Source of the DNA: Bin5 sp963662575
GTDB taxonomy: Bacteria > Chloroflexota > Anaerolineae > Caldilineales > Caldilineaceae
DNA: 64,000 bases
Reading direction: 5' to 3'
Assembly: GCA_963662575.1 (NCBI GenBank)
Contig: OY759723.1
Location: forward strand, 3,844,001-3,908,000
Under the pieces are notes generated by a model, which saw only the letters and a list, made by a program, of their open reading frames with translations, was not told where the DNA came from and did no database searches. The translations under genes and the position numbers were made by a program. Shown piece by piece: positions 1 to 9,080 of this stretch; the first letter of the stretch is position 1, and every line of letters starts with the position of its first letter.

Positions 1-684
1 CCCAAGCTGCGGCAGGCCGTCCGCTATGCTCTGGATCTGGATGCAATCATCGCCAGCTTGCAGGGTCGGGCCACTGTTGCCCAGGGCCTTCTGCCGCCAG
101 GACTGCTCGGCTTTGATGCAGACGCGATGTTGAGCTATCCGACGAACCTGGATTCAGCCAGAGCATTGATGGCCGAGGCCGGCTTTGCCGACGGCGTCCC
201 CGGCACGTTTGATGTTATTCTGCCGCCTTGGGGCAACTTGATTAAGATGCTCGAGATCTATCAGGCCAATCTGAAAGAGATCGGCATAAATATCGAGATT
301 CGGCCCACTGAATTCGGGCCCTACATGGAAGCTTTGGAAACAGGCAGCTACGACCTGGCCTGGATGTACCGTGTGACCGACTATGCCGACCCGGATGGCT
401 TCTACTTTCCGCTCATGCACTCCGACAATCTGGGCGCCGGCGGCAACTACGCCCGCTACGCCAACACAGACGTTGACGCCAATATCGCCGCCGCCCGCGC
501 CACCGTCGACGATGCCGAACGCACCACGCTATACCAGGCCGTAGACGCCCAATTCGCCGAGGACCTGCCCTACATTCCGCTGACGCACAACATCTATGTT
601 GACGTATCGCGACCCCGCGTGCAGAACTATGTCCCATCTCCGATGGATACACACATGTTCCACCGGGTTTGGGTAGAGGAATAG
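1..684 (+). CDS. ABC transporter substrate-binding protein, family 5 (C-terminal part)
   Basis: The reading frame is open from base 1 and ends at a TAG at 682-684, so only about the last 227 residues are in the window. The first visible residues, KLRQAVRYALDLDAII, are the conserved core of the peptide/nickel/opine binding family (SBP_bac_5), and later stretches (NLKEIGINIEIRPTE, and the closing LPYIPLTH) fit the same C-terminal lobe. Such proteins are extracytoplasmic receptors that hand peptides or similar solutes to Dpp/Opp permeases. It could serve the permease pair at 5997-7791, which lacks a binding protein of its own, but the ECF genes lie between them. The substrate is unknown. Confidence 0.85.
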   Translation, partial: PKLRQAVRYALDLDAIIASLQGRATVAQGLLPPGLLGFDADAMLSYPTNLDSARALMAEAGFADGVPGTFDVILPPWGNLIKMLEIYQANLKEIGINIEIRPTEFGPYMEALETGSYDLAWMYRVTDYADPDGFYFPLMHSDNLGAGGNYARYANTDVDANIAAARATVDDAERTTLYQAVDAQFAEDLPYIPLTHNIYVDVSRPRVQNYVPSPMDTHMFHRVWVEE

Positions 685-729
685 GTCGCCAAACAGCCAC
701 CAACGCCTAGGATCTGCACCTTGCACTCA

Positions 730-785
730 GCGTCATGACGCAATGCATGTCACTTGTTCTTTGACACGGAACAAGTGGCATGCAT
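730..785. repeat. Palindrome plus 17-bp inverted repeat before the ECF S gene
   Basis: Positions 730-741 form a perfect 12-bp palindrome (gcgtcatgacgc). Directly after it, 743-759 and 769-785 are 17-base inverted arms with a single mismatch and a 9-base loop. No T-run follows, so this is not a standard terminator. It ends 6 bases before the AAGGGAGG ribosome-binding site at 791-798. It could be an operator for a dimeric regulator or an RNA hairpin controlling translation of the S component. Confidence 0.7.
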
Positions 786-803
786 CTTGAAAGGGAGGCA
801 GAT

Positions 804-1586
804 GTGACTACTCAGATTTCGGGCGGCCGGCGAGGAGCGATCGCCGGCATACCAGTAGCGTACCTTGCGGTTTGGGCAGCTGTATATGCAGTTGCCTCGA
901 TTTTGCCCGCCATCCCGCTGGTCGGCGGGGGCACCTTCGGCGGTCAAGAGTTTATCCTGACGCTGGCTGGCATCCTTTTTGGTCCAATCGCCGGCGCGAT
1001 TGCAGCTACAGTTGGCGGGTTGCTGGCAAGTTTCATCGGTCCAGCCACTGCATATTTCGGATTTGCCACCTTTTATCCCCACACGATAGGCGCGTTGGCA
1101 GCAGGACTGCTCATGCTGAATACGCGCAACGCACGCATTGCCACCTTAGTAATCTACGTGATAGCTTTGCTGGCTTGGCCGCTGTTACCCATGTTCTCGG
1201 CGATTGGAGGTTATGTCTACGCCAAAGCTGCCTACTGGCCTATGTATCTCACGGGTCTAGTCGGAATCTGGTTTTCGCCTTGGGCGGTCAGCAAAATTCG
1301 CGAGTTGCAACCTGTGCCCACCTCCATCGGCGTAGCCGTGATTTCATGGACAGCATACATGATCAACCATGTCTACCTGAGCCTGGGTTGGTCATTCCTT
1401 TTCCCTGAAGGCCCCGAACAATGGGTATTTGCCTTCTGGTCGGGCATCGTTCCTGGCCAACGGATCTTGTTAACCGTAATCTCAGTCGTTATAGGAGCAG
1501 CCGTGATCATAGGTTTGCATCGTGCCGGCATACGATTCGCAGCAAGTTCCGGTTCAATCTTGGCCGAAGAAGAATCAGAAGATTAG
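804..1586 (+). CDS. ECF transporter S component (substrate-binding membrane subunit)
   Basis: A 260-residue, strongly hydrophobic protein with about six membrane segments; the stretch around GILFGPIAGAIAATVGG is typical of energy-coupling-factor S components, which bind a vitamin or metal in the membrane and topple to deliver it. The two downstream ECF ATPases and the T component support the call. I chose GTG at 804 because AAGGGAGG (791-798) sits 5 bases upstream; an ATG at 780 lies inside an inverted repeat and has no ribosome-binding site. The substrate cannot be told from the sequence: no thiamine, riboflavin or biotin motif was recognised. Confidence 0.8.
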   Translation: MTTQISGGRRGAIAGIPVAYLAVWAAVYAVASILPAIPLVGGGTFGGQEFILTLAGILFGPIAGAIAATVGGLLASFIGPATAYFGFATFYPHTIGALAAGLLMLNTRNARIATLVIYVIALLAWPLLPMFSAIGGYVYAKAAYWPMYLTGLVGIWFSPWAVSKIRELQPVPTSIGVAVISWTAYMINHVYLSLGWSFLFPEGPEQWVFAFWSGIVPGQRILLTVISVVIGAAVIIGLHRAGIRFAASSGSILAEEESED

Positions 1587-2012
1587 GACACTGCATAGCA
1601 GTTTCCTGAGATGCGCTTGGGCCTGACTGTGGGCGGAGTCCTGGCTCAGCCAGTCCTCTGGAGAGTGAAAATTCAACCAATGTGCTCCTCTTGAAAGATC
1701 TTACTTTGGATAAACGCTGAGCATAGGGTCACTTTGGCGAAACTCTGGTTCATTGCGTTGGCAATGTCGCATTGAAGGGGACAGGCCAACGCAATGTAGC
1801 CAGGGTGGCGCATTCCGCAGCGGCTGTCATCAGCATCTTCCTGCTTCTCAAGGAGGTTGCCCATATTCACGTCATACAGATTACGGATTGCTGGAGGCGT
1901 GTCTTTCTGTTTCTTCTTACCCTTCATGTCGACTTGATTATGCCAATTCCTCTCCAGTACTTTCGTGAGGATTGGTTAGACCTTCCAAACTTCCACGCCC
2001 TACCGAAAACAC
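1587..2012. other. 426-bp structured gap between ecfS and ecfA1
   Basis: No convincing gene is present; the short open frames show no ribosome-binding site or family motif. The gap contains a perfect 12-bp inverted repeat (1751-1762 and 1785-1796) with a smaller 4-bp hairpin nested in its loop (1763-1766 with 1770-1773), and a 13-base palindrome-like element at 1641-1653. This is unusually long for a gap inside an ECF operon and may hold a leader or attenuator for the A1-A2-T genes. Confidence 0.5.
1751..1796. repeat. 12-bp perfect inverted repeat, possible RNA hairpin before ecfA1
   Basis: Arms cattgcgttggc (1751-1762) and gccaacgcaatg (1785-1796) match exactly, separated by 22 bases that themselves contain an aatg/catt hairpin. 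There is no following T-run. It is about 215 bases upstream of the ecfA1 start codon. Confidence 0.6.
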
Positions 2013-2879
2013 ATGCAAGAGCCTATCGTAGTTGTTGAAGAACTGACCTTCTTCTATTCCGGCGCTAAAGAGCCCGCCCTTCTTGACATCAACCTGTCCT
2101 TTCGGCGCGGTGAAATTGCACTTCTGATTGGCGCCACGGGGGCCGGGAAAAGCACACTCTATATGTGTTTGAATGGGTTGATTCCCCATCTGGTGCCCGG
2201 TCGGGTAGGCGGGCGAGTGCTCATTGACGGTACAGACACGAAACATCAAACGATTCCAGATTTGGCGCAAAAGATCGGATTCGTTTTTCAGAGCCCTGAC
2301 ACGCAGTTGTTCTCCCATTCCGTGAGGGAAGAACTCGCCTTTGGACCAGAAAATCTAGGCCTGGGAAAACCGGAAATCCTCCGTCGGATTGATCTTGCGG
2401 CAACTACAGTTGGTATCGAAGATTTGATGGAGCGTGAGCCGGCCTATCTCTCTGGAGGACAGCAACAATCCGTTGCTATCGGCGCCATTTGGGCGATGCT
2501 GCCTGAAATCTTGATCTTGGATGAGCCAACCTCGAACCTTGACCCGCAGGGCAGTCAGCGTGTCCTTGAGCTGATCCGGGAGTTAAATAAAGAGCATGGC
2601 AAGACAGTGTTGATCGCCGAGCACAAAATCGATGCCGTGGCCCAGTTTGCCGACTCCATTCTGGTAATGCACGAAGGCCGGATTACAATGCAAGGAAAAC
2701 CCCACCAAGTCTTCTCCCAGGCCGAGGAACTCCACCAAATGGGGTTGGTCGCGCCAACGGCAACAGAAGTAGCCCATGAATTGAGCAAGTATGGCTATAC
2801 CCTCGACCGCTGGCCCTTGACGGCCGAAGAAGGTATTCTGGCATTCGGCGAACTCCTCGAATCCCGGGAGGCAAATTGA
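2013..2879 (+). CDS. ecfA1: ECF transporter ATPase subunit A1
   Basis: A 288-residue ABC ATPase. Walker A is GATGAGKS (residues 40-47), the signature is LSGGQQQ and Walker B is ILILDEPT. The C-terminal tail after about residue 215 (HQVFSQAEELHQMGL) is the dimer-interface region typical of ECF/CbiO ATPases. It pairs with the next gene to form the heterodimeric motor that couples ATP hydrolysis to the T component. It overlaps the second ATPase gene by 4 bases, so the two are translationally coupled. No clear ribosome-binding site precedes the ATG. Confidence 0.92.
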   Translation: MQEPIVVVEELTFFYSGAKEPALLDINLSFRRGEIALLIGATGAGKSTLYMCLNGLIPHLVPGRVGGRVLIDGTDTKHQTIPDLAQKIGFVFQSPDTQLFSHSVREELAFGPENLGLGKPEILRRIDLAATTVGIEDLMEREPAYLSGGQQQSVAIGAIWAMLPEILILDEPTSNLDPQGSQRVLELIRELNKEHGKTVLIAEHKIDAVAQFADSILVMHEGRITMQGKPHQVFSQAEELHQMGLVAPTATEVAHELSKYGYTLDRWPLTAEEGILAFGELLESREAN

Positions 2880-3706
2880 CGGCCGAAACCATTATTGCAA
2901 CGCGCGATTTGAGCTATTCATATCCGGGCGGAATTGCCGCGTTGAATGGAGTCAGTCTGGACATTCGCCAAGGGGAGTTCGTAGCCATCATCGGCTCGAA
3001 CGGTTCGGGCAAAACAACTCTCGTTAAGCACTTCAATGGTTTACTGAAGCCCTCACAAGGTCACGTTCAAATAAATGGACTCGACACTCGCACCACGAGA
3101 GTTTCCGCGTTGTCTCGCATCGTCGGATTTGTCTTTCAGAATCCTGATCATCAGATATTCGCCTATTCTGTTTGGGAAGAAGCCGCTTTTGGTTTGAAGC
3201 TGCACAAATTGGATGCGGACACTGTCGAGCAGCGAACGAGCGAGGCGCTGCACGCAGTTTCCCTGTATGCGCTCCGAGAACGCCACCCAAGAGCACTGAG
3301 TAGAGGCCAGCGCCAGCGGCTCGCCACCGCCTCGATTCTAGCCTTGAAGACGCCGGTCCTGGTGTTGGACGAACCCACTACTGGGCAGGATTTCGTCTCA
3401 AGGCGTCAAATAATGGAATTGGCCTTTGAGTTGCATGAGGAAGGACGCACGATTCTTATGATTACGCACGACATGGCTCTGGTCGCCGAAAATGCAACGA
3501 GAGTCATTGTCATGCAGGACGGGAGAATTGTCTGTGACGCCGCACCGAAGGAAGTGTTTCAACGTGAGGAGATTCTGGAAGCCACAGGGTTGGAGCTGCC
3601 GCCGGTAGCAAAAATCGCGCGGGGACTGCGGGCTTATGGAATCTCAGATACGCCATTGACGCAGGCGGAGCTTGTTGAAACTCTGGTTTCTGCCATGAAG
3701 AGTTAG
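2876..3706 (+). CDS. ecfA2: ECF transporter ATPase subunit A2
   Basis: A 276-residue ABC ATPase with Walker A GSNGSGKT (residues 40-47) and Walker B VLVLDEPT. The signature reads LSRGQRQR, with Arg instead of the usual second-position Gly of LSGGQ, a modest departure that may make the two nucleotide sites unequal. The start is a TTG overlapping the stop of ecfA1, with GGGAGG at 2866-2871. Together with A1 and T it forms the energising module; the S component lies upstream at 804. Confidence 0.92.
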   Translation: MTAETIIATRDLSYSYPGGIAALNGVSLDIRQGEFVAIIGSNGSGKTTLVKHFNGLLKPSQGHVQINGLDTRTTRVSALSRIVGFVFQNPDHQIFAYSVWEEAAFGLKLHKLDADTVEQRTSEALHAVSLYALRERHPRALSRGQRQRLATASILALKTPVLVLDEPTTGQDFVSRRQIMELAFELHEEGRTILMITHDMALVAENATRVIVMQDGRIVCDAAPKEVFQREEILEATGLELPPVAKIARGLRAYGISDTPLTQAELVETLVSAMKS

Positions 3707-3741
3707 AATCATCGATTGATGATCAGTGGTCTGAATCTACC

Positions 3742-4626
3742 ATGCCGACATTTGACATTCAATACTTCAAAGAAGACTCCTTTGTCCATCGCTTGCACCC
3801 TCTAACTAAGATTCTTTTTGAGATTTCTGTCCTTGTGATTGCCGCGGCATTCAATGAACCCATGTTCCTTGCAGTGGTAATTCTTGGGATCATAGGAATA
3901 GCTGCCCTGGCCAAAATTCCCGCCAGAAAATTTCGCTATATGTGGGTCCTTAGCTACATCGTGCTGTTCATGGTTATCACGCAGGGAGTTTGGTTCACCA
4001 GTTTTGGTGATTTCGGGGACATTTCGGTTGACTTCGAGTGGCGCACGCTTTTTCATTTGTGGCCCGCTTGGGCGCCAGGAGGTCCGCGAATCCCCGTAAT
4101 TCTCGAAGGAGCCAACTATGGCTTCTCGTTGGGATTGCGGGTTGTCGCTATCGCCCTGGCTTTCCCCATTCTCGTGCTGACGACCCACCCCAGTGATCTG
4201 ACCAGGTTTCTGACCCAGATTCGCATCGGTTCCTGGAGAATCCCTTACAACGCTATCTTCGTATTTACGACAGCCTTTCGCTACATCCCTACCGTTAGCC
4301 GCCAGTTTGATCAGACATTGGACGCCCAAAGGTCACGCGGTGTCTCCTTTGGGGGCTTTAATCCCATTCAACAGATCAGAGTCTTGGCTACACTGTTTGT
4401 GCCGGTGCTGACCAGCTCTTTGTTAAGCGCGCACGACTTGACCCTGGCGCTTGAGACGCGGGCATTCGGCGCTCCCACCGAACGAACCTTCATTCATGAA
4501 ATCCATTGGCGTAGGGCTGATTGGGGAGTGTCTGCTCTGATAATTATCATTGCTGTCGTGTGCCTGATTCTCGCCAACAATTTTGGGATGGGCGTTTTGC
4601 CTTATACCCCGCAACGAAATTTCTGA
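3742..4626 (+). CDS. ecfT: ECF transporter transmembrane subunit T
   Basis: A 294-residue membrane protein. The coupling-helix motifs that plug into the ATPases are visible as AQRSRGVSFGG and, about 50 residues later, LETRAFGAPTER, close to the two Ala-Arg-Gly boxes of EcfT/CbiQ. Hydrophobic segments flank these, with the last one ending near the C terminus. It lies 35 bases after ecfA2 and finishes the operon. The region between about residues 90 and 125 is an unusually long hydrophilic loop containing WPAWAPGGPRIP. Confidence 0.88.
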   Translation: MPTFDIQYFKEDSFVHRLHPLTKILFEISVLVIAAAFNEPMFLAVVILGIIGIAALAKIPARKFRYMWVLSYIVLFMVITQGVWFTSFGDFGDISVDFEWRTLFHLWPAWAPGGPRIPVILEGANYGFSLGLRVVAIALAFPILVLTTHPSDLTRFLTQIRIGSWRIPYNAIFVFTTAFRYIPTVSRQFDQTLDAQRSRGVSFGGFNPIQQIRVLATLFVPVLTSSLLSAHDLTLALETRAFGAPTERTFIHEIHWRRADWGVSALIIIIAVVCLILANNFGMGVLPYTPQRNF

Positions 4627-4749
4627 TATTATCATTTCAAGAGTTCGCGAAACAGGCTCTTCCTGTACCATCTTTCCACGAACCAAGAGACTCCTGCAGC
4701 ATCTTCAGATGTAAGTGCATACAACGTGCTCAAGAAAGGAACTGACACG

Positions 4750-5892
4750 ATGAGTATGAATTCCAGAGTAGAGGATTCCACGAATATGGACGCGTATGTT
4801 CGCGAGGGCAAGCGCAGGGCCTACGAATTGGGCAATCGCAGCCCAATTCGATTCAACGCCGACGGCACGCTCGACCAGGAAATTATAGACGCCTTCTGGC
4901 GCTGCGGTTTCTACGTATTGGAAGGCGCACTAGGCGCTGAGGAACTCAACGACCTGCGCGTGGAAATGGAAAACGCCTTGGAACGCGCGCCCTACACCAA
5001 GGACGCAACGGTTGACGCGCAGGGCCGCCCCGCGCTTGGCGCCGATTTAGAGCGGCCATCGTTTCGCTTCGCAAAGCCGTTGAGCGACCCTTACGGCGGC
5101 ACAGAGTTGGTTAGCGGCCGCCATCCGGCCAAAATGAACGAGCCAGCGCCGCCCGCCGATGCTCCTGAATTTGTGATAAACAGCATTGGCAGCCCTCTCC
5201 AGATCATGGACTCCAGTCTGCGGCTTTACGGACATCCTCAACTACTGGCGATCGCTGCAGCAATCAACGGGCCCGACTTTGTTCCATTTACAGAATCGGT
5301 GATTGTAAAACGTGCAGGGTTGGGGCCATCCGTAGCCTGGCATCACGACGGCACAACGCACTGGGATAGCCCGGACTGGGACGAGGGCACGCACGGTTTC
5401 AATTTCATGGCGCAACTCTATGGCAGCACTGCTGAGAACGGCGTCTGGTTGCTGCCCGGCTCTCACAAGCAGGGCAAGATGGACATCAAAGCGATGGTGG
5501 ATGAGAACGGCTCGGACCGCTTGCCCGGCGCAGTGCCGATGATCTGCGAACCGGGTGACGTTTGCATGTCCAACAGGCAGGCGCTACACGCCTCGTTCGC
5601 CAATACGTCGCCGGACAAAAGGATAACGATCAACTTCGGCTTCCACCGACGCCGTTCCGTTCTTAACGTTAACACCGTTCATGGCGGCCAGGAAGTCGTC
5701 TACGATGAAGAACGAGTCCGCGAGCGCTCGCGCGTCATCGCGCTGGCAATCGACGCCCGCCAGCAGCGCTTCCCTCACGAGCATCGTTACGACTATCGGC
5801 CTTTCGCCGGCCAGGAGGACGCAAATCGCTGGAGCGAAGAGACGCGTGCCAGCATCCTCAGAAATTACAACTTGAAAGACCTTGGCCTCTGA
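4750..5892 (+). CDS. Phytanoyl-CoA dioxygenase (PhyH) family protein 1
   Basis: An Fe(II)/2-oxoglutarate-dependent oxygenase of 380 residues. The metal triad is visible as His198-x-Asp200 in WHHDG and His280 in QALHAS, with the 2-oxoglutarate-binding Arg291 ten or so residues later. Family members hydroxylate very different substrates, so the substrate is open. I chose ATG 4750, 9 bases after AAGAAAGGA (4732-4740), over an in-frame GTG at 4726. It is one of four divergent PhyH genes here, each beside a transport operon. Confidence 0.9.
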   Translation: MSMNSRVEDSTNMDAYVREGKRRAYELGNRSPIRFNADGTLDQEIIDAFWRCGFYVLEGALGAEELNDLRVEMENALERAPYTKDATVDAQGRPALGADLERPSFRFAKPLSDPYGGTELVSGRHPAKMNEPAPPADAPEFVINSIGSPLQIMDSSLRLYGHPQLLAIAAAINGPDFVPFTESVIVKRAGLGPSVAWHHDGTTHWDSPDWDEGTHGFNFMAQLYGSTAENGVWLLPGSHKQGKMDIKAMVDENGSDRLPGAVPMICEPGDVCMSNRQALHASFANTSPDKRITINFGFHRRRSVLNVNTVHGGQEVVYDEERVRERSRVIALAIDARQQRFPHEHRYDYRPFAGQEDANRWSEETRASILRNYNLKDLGL

Positions 5893-5929
5893 TAGGGATT
5901 CAGTCGCTTTGCTCGCACCTCTGAACGAA

Positions 5930-5952
5930 CCGTACCGGTTGCGCGGGTACGG
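5930..5952. repeat. 7-bp hairpin between PhyH 1 and the Dpp-type permease
   Basis: Arms ccgtacc (5930-5936) and ggtacgg (5946-5952) are perfect with a 9-base loop. No T-run follows. It may be a weak terminator or a 5' leader element of the permease operon. Confidence 0.4.
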
Positions 5953-5996
5953 GGGCAAGCGAGAATCGCTTCAATTGAGACTGCCGCCTCCCTAGC

Positions 5997-6923
5997 ATGC
6001 TCGGTTATACCGCTCGCCGCCTCTTACAGTTTGTCCCCATCCTCATTGGGCTGGTCACGGTCCTGTTCGCGTTGCTGAACATCCTGCCCGGCGACCCTGC
6101 CCGACTGATGGCAGGCCCCTTCGCCAACCCAGACGTAGTCGAAACAATCCGCACCGAGATGGGATTCGACCGTCCCCTCTGGGTCCAATATCTGGACAAT
6201 CTGTGGAACTTGACACGCGGAGAATTCGGACGGTCCTACCAATCGCGGCGGCCCGTTCTGAAGGACATGCTCGAGGTCTTCCCCAAGACCCTTCAGTTGG
6301 CCATTGCTGCCGAGGTAGCGAGTGCTCTCATTGGTATCTGGCTGGGCGTCATCGCCGCAACTCGACGCAATGGCTGGGCCGACCGCTTGATCATGACAAT
6401 TGCGGCCCTGAATCTCTCCTTTCCGCTCTTCTGGCTGGCCCTCATGCTGCAGATCGTTTTCGCCGTCTTTCTGCGTATGCTGCCGCCGTCAGGTTATGGC
6501 GCCGGTTTCGACCGCTTCATTATCTTGCCTGCATTTACCCTGGCACTCCCTTCGCTTGGACTATTGGCCCGCATTACCCGCGCCGCTCTGCTCGAAGTCA
6601 TGGGTGAGGACTACATCCGCACCGCACGCGCCAAGGGCCTCAAGGGCGCATTGGTCATCCGCCGCCATGTCCTCCCCAACGCGCTTATCCCGATCGTGAC
6701 GACCATCGGCACCGACTTTGTGCGCCTGCTCGGCGGGATCCCCATCATCGAAGTGATTTTCGCCTGGCCTGGTATCGGCAAATACGCCTATGACGCTCTC
6801 GTCTTTCGCGATCTGCCCGCCTTGCAGGCATCGGTCATGATTCTTGCCATCTCCGTATCCCTGGTAAATCTGGTAGTGGACCTCCTCTATGCGTTCATCA
6901 ATCCGCGCATTCGCTACGTTTGA
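5997..6923 (+). CDS. ABC transporter permease, DppB/OppB type
   Basis: A 308-residue inner-membrane permease. The N terminus (ARRLLQFVPILIGLVTVLF followed by LLNILPGDPAR) and the coupling-helix region (MGEDYIRTARAKGL) are diagnostic of the peptide/nickel permease family; about six membrane helices are present. It forms a heterodimer with the next gene, which overlaps it by 35 bases. No ATPase gene accompanies the pair in this window, so the ATPases must lie elsewhere. Confidence 0.92.
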   Translation: MLGYTARRLLQFVPILIGLVTVLFALLNILPGDPARLMAGPFANPDVVETIRTEMGFDRPLWVQYLDNLWNLTRGEFGRSYQSRRPVLKDMLEVFPKTLQLAIAAEVASALIGIWLGVIAATRRNGWADRLIMTIAALNLSFPLFWLALMLQIVFAVFLRMLPPSGYGAGFDRFIILPAFTLALPSLGLLARITRAALLEVMGEDYIRTARAKGLKGALVIRRHVLPNALIPIVTTIGTDFVRLLGGIPIIEVIFAWPGIGKYAYDALVFRDLPALQASVMILAISVSLVNLVVDLLYAFINPRIRYV

Positions 6924-7791
6924 CTGGCGCCGTTTCGGGCAGGCTCGCTTACCCATGGTTGGCGTTGGCGTGATCCTCATTCTCATTCTGTTGGCCGTCT
7001 TGGCCCCCTACATCGTCAGCGATCCAACCCAGATCGAGATGCGTCGAGAACAGAACGGAGAGACGATCACGCCGCCCTATCCGCCAAGTCAGCGCAACCT
7101 GTTCGGCACAGATCAGCTTGGGAGGGACATCTTCGCCCGCGTTGTTTACGGACTCCGCACTTCACTCATCGTCGGCATACTGGTGCGGGGCCTTTCGATG
7201 GTGGCAGGTACCTTGCTGGGACTCATCTCAGGATTCTATCCCCGCATCGTAGATGACATAATCATGCGCATTACCGATATCATGCTCGCCTTTCCCGTCA
7301 TACTTCTGGCTATGACCGTTACTGCAGTTCTTGGCCCCGGTCTCGTCACGGTATGCCTTGCGCTGGCTCTCGTCGCCTGGCCTGACGTAACCCGCCTGGT
7401 GAGGGGACAAGTGCTCGCGATCAGGGAACAGACCTACGTGGAGGCGGCGCGCGGAATAGGTACTGGAAACTGGCGCATCCTCCTGCGCCACGTATTGCCC
7501 AACTGCATGGGCCCGATAATCGTTGCATTCTCTATGGGAATCCCCGGCGCAATCATGTATGAAGCGGGATTGAGCTTCTTCGGCTTCGGCATTCAACCGC
7601 CTACTCCCAGCCTGGGCTCGATCATCAGCGACGGCCGCGGCTACATAACCGTTGCTCCATGGTACCCAGGTTTCCCCGGCCTGGTCCTGACCCTGCTAGT
7701 GCTCAGCGTCAACCTGGTTGGGGATGGCCTTATAGACGTGACTAACCCGCGGTCGGCAAGAGGAGAACGCAACCGGCAAACTGAAGATTGA
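6889..7791 (+). CDS. ABC transporter permease, DppC/OppC type
   Basis: A 300-residue permease partner. The periplasmic N-terminal motif NLFGTDQLGRDIFARVVYG and the coupling region REQTYVEAARGIG are characteristic, as is the C-terminal GDGLIDVTNPR. It starts inside the end of the DppB-type gene, implying coupled translation. It is followed 113 bases later by the amidohydrolase gene, which suggests that the imported compound is the substrate of those enzymes (inference). Confidence 0.92.
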   Translation: MRSSIRAFATFDWRRFGQARLPMVGVGVILILILLAVLAPYIVSDPTQIEMRREQNGETITPPYPPSQRNLFGTDQLGRDIFARVVYGLRTSLIVGILVRGLSMVAGTLLGLISGFYPRIVDDIIMRITDIMLAFPVILLAMTVTAVLGPGLVTVCLALALVAWPDVTRLVRGQVLAIREQTYVEAARGIGTGNWRILLRHVLPNCMGPIIVAFSMGIPGAIMYEAGLSFFGFGIQPPTPSLGSIISDGRGYITVAPWYPGFPGLVLTLLVLSVNLVGDGLIDVTNPRSARGERNRQTED

Positions 7792-7904
7792 TTTTGATGC
7801 GCGCGCACCTGTCTGCTAAACTCGATAAAATATACTTGCTTTCCCGGCATCCTCTCTGAATACGTCTCCCGGCACCTTGCTCGACTAGGATGGGAGTAAA
7901 TCCG

Positions 7905-9080
7905 ATGGCAACTGAAAAGCAGAGCGTCAGAGTGCAAAGAGTTGAACCTTCCTTCAACCCCGTCCAGGATGAAGACCTCGACCAGTACAGCGACATACTT
8001 TCGGAACTCACAATAGTTGACGTCGACGTGCATGTAGATGACACGCTCATGTTCATGCTCGACTACATGGAAGGCCATTTTCGCAAGCGGATGGAAACCG
8101 TTTTACAGGCGGACTTCAAAGGAGAGCCCGGCAACTCCTTGCGAAACATGATCGCGCATATCGCCTGGCTCGGCTCATCCTATGACAAGCCGCCGCGCGC
8201 CAAGCTGGCGACCCAAAAGGATCTGCTCGCGAGAATGGAGAAGGGAATCATTGACTACAGCATTCTCTTTCCCAGCGAACTCCTGCCGGTCGGCTATCTG
8301 CCAGAACCGGAATGGGCGGCTGCCCTCGCCACAGCCTACAACCAATATATGGTCGACGCCTACCAGAATCTGAATGGCGTCAAGATCGCCATCGTCGTCG
8401 CGCCCCAACACCCGGATCGGGCGGCCGCAGAGATCGACCGCCACGCCGGCCATCCCGATGTCGTAAGCGTCTGTATTCCCGACGTAGGCGTCAATCCACC
8501 GATCGGTGATGAGAAATACTGGCCTATTTTTGCCGCCGCCGACAGGCACAGCCTCCCTATCAGCTTTCATGGCATCGAGGCTCTCATTCACGACAACTAC
8601 CCGCTGCGGGTGGCACACTTTCATACACTCATGCAGGTGAACAGTATGGGCTTTCCGTTCACTTCAATGTTGCAGATCATGTCGGTCGTATGCGCTGGTA
8701 TCCCCGTGCGCTTTCCCAACCTGAAATTCGCCATACTTGAAGCCGGCCTGACCTGGATGCCGTTTATCATGTACCGGCTCGACGCCGCATATCTGCGTTA
8801 CCGCACCGAGATGCCTGCTCTCGAAAAGAAGCCCAGTGAATACATCCGCGATTGGTACATCGGCACGCACGAGCTGGAGGCACTGCCGCGGCGCGGCGAT
8901 CTCGCCAAGCTGATTGATCTTTACCAGGGCCGAGACACGACAATGTGGGCTTCCGACTGGCCGCACCTGGAACGCGACCTGATCGCAGGATTCATGCGCT
9001 ACGACATGGACGACGCGCTTCGCCGCAAGATCTTAGGCGAGAACGCGCTCCGATTCTTCGGGTTGAAGCCAAGACAATGA
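7905..9080 (+). CDS. Amidohydrolase family 2 metal-dependent hydrolase
   Basis: A 391-residue TIM-barrel hydrolase of the Amidohydro_2 group (relatives include aminocarboxymuconate-semialdehyde decarboxylase and dihydroxybenzoate decarboxylases). The N-terminal VDVDVHVDD supplies the Asp-x-His metal motif; SFHGIEAL and the C-terminal ASDWPH supply the later His and Asp ligands. ATG 7905 is preceded by GGGAG (7892-7896) at 8 bases; the ATG at 7890 overlaps that site. Its stop overlaps the Rieske gene start (ATGA), so the two proteins are probably made together. The reaction may be a hydrolysis or a decarboxylation. Confidence 0.88.
   Translation: MATEKQSVRVQRVEPSFNPVQDEDLDQYSDILSELTIVDVDVHVDDTLMFMLDYMEGHFRKRMETVLQADFKGEPGNSLRNMIAHIAWLGSSYDKPPRAKLATQKDLLARMEKGIIDYSILFPSELLPVGYLPEPEWAAALATAYNQYMVDAYQNLNGVKIAIVVAPQHPDRAAAEIDRHAGHPDVVSVCIPDVGVNPPIGDEKYWPIFAAADRHSLPISFHGIEALIHDNYPLRVAHFHTLMQVNSMGFPFTSMLQIMSVVCAGIPVRFPNLKFAILEAGLTWMPFIMYRLDAAYLRYRTEMPALEKKPSEYIRDWYIGTHELEALPRRGDLAKLIDLYQGRDTTMWASDWPHLERDLIAGFMRYDMDDALRRKILGENALRFFGLKPRQ

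Noticed and set aside
761..789. TTGACA at 761-766 as a -35 box for the ECF operon
   Set aside because: No -10-like hexamer lies 16-18 bases downstream; the hexamer is in the loop of the inverted repeat.
1673..2038. Short open frames in the gap between ecfS and ecfA1
   Set aside because: No ribosome-binding site or recognisable motif, and they overlap the inverted repeat.
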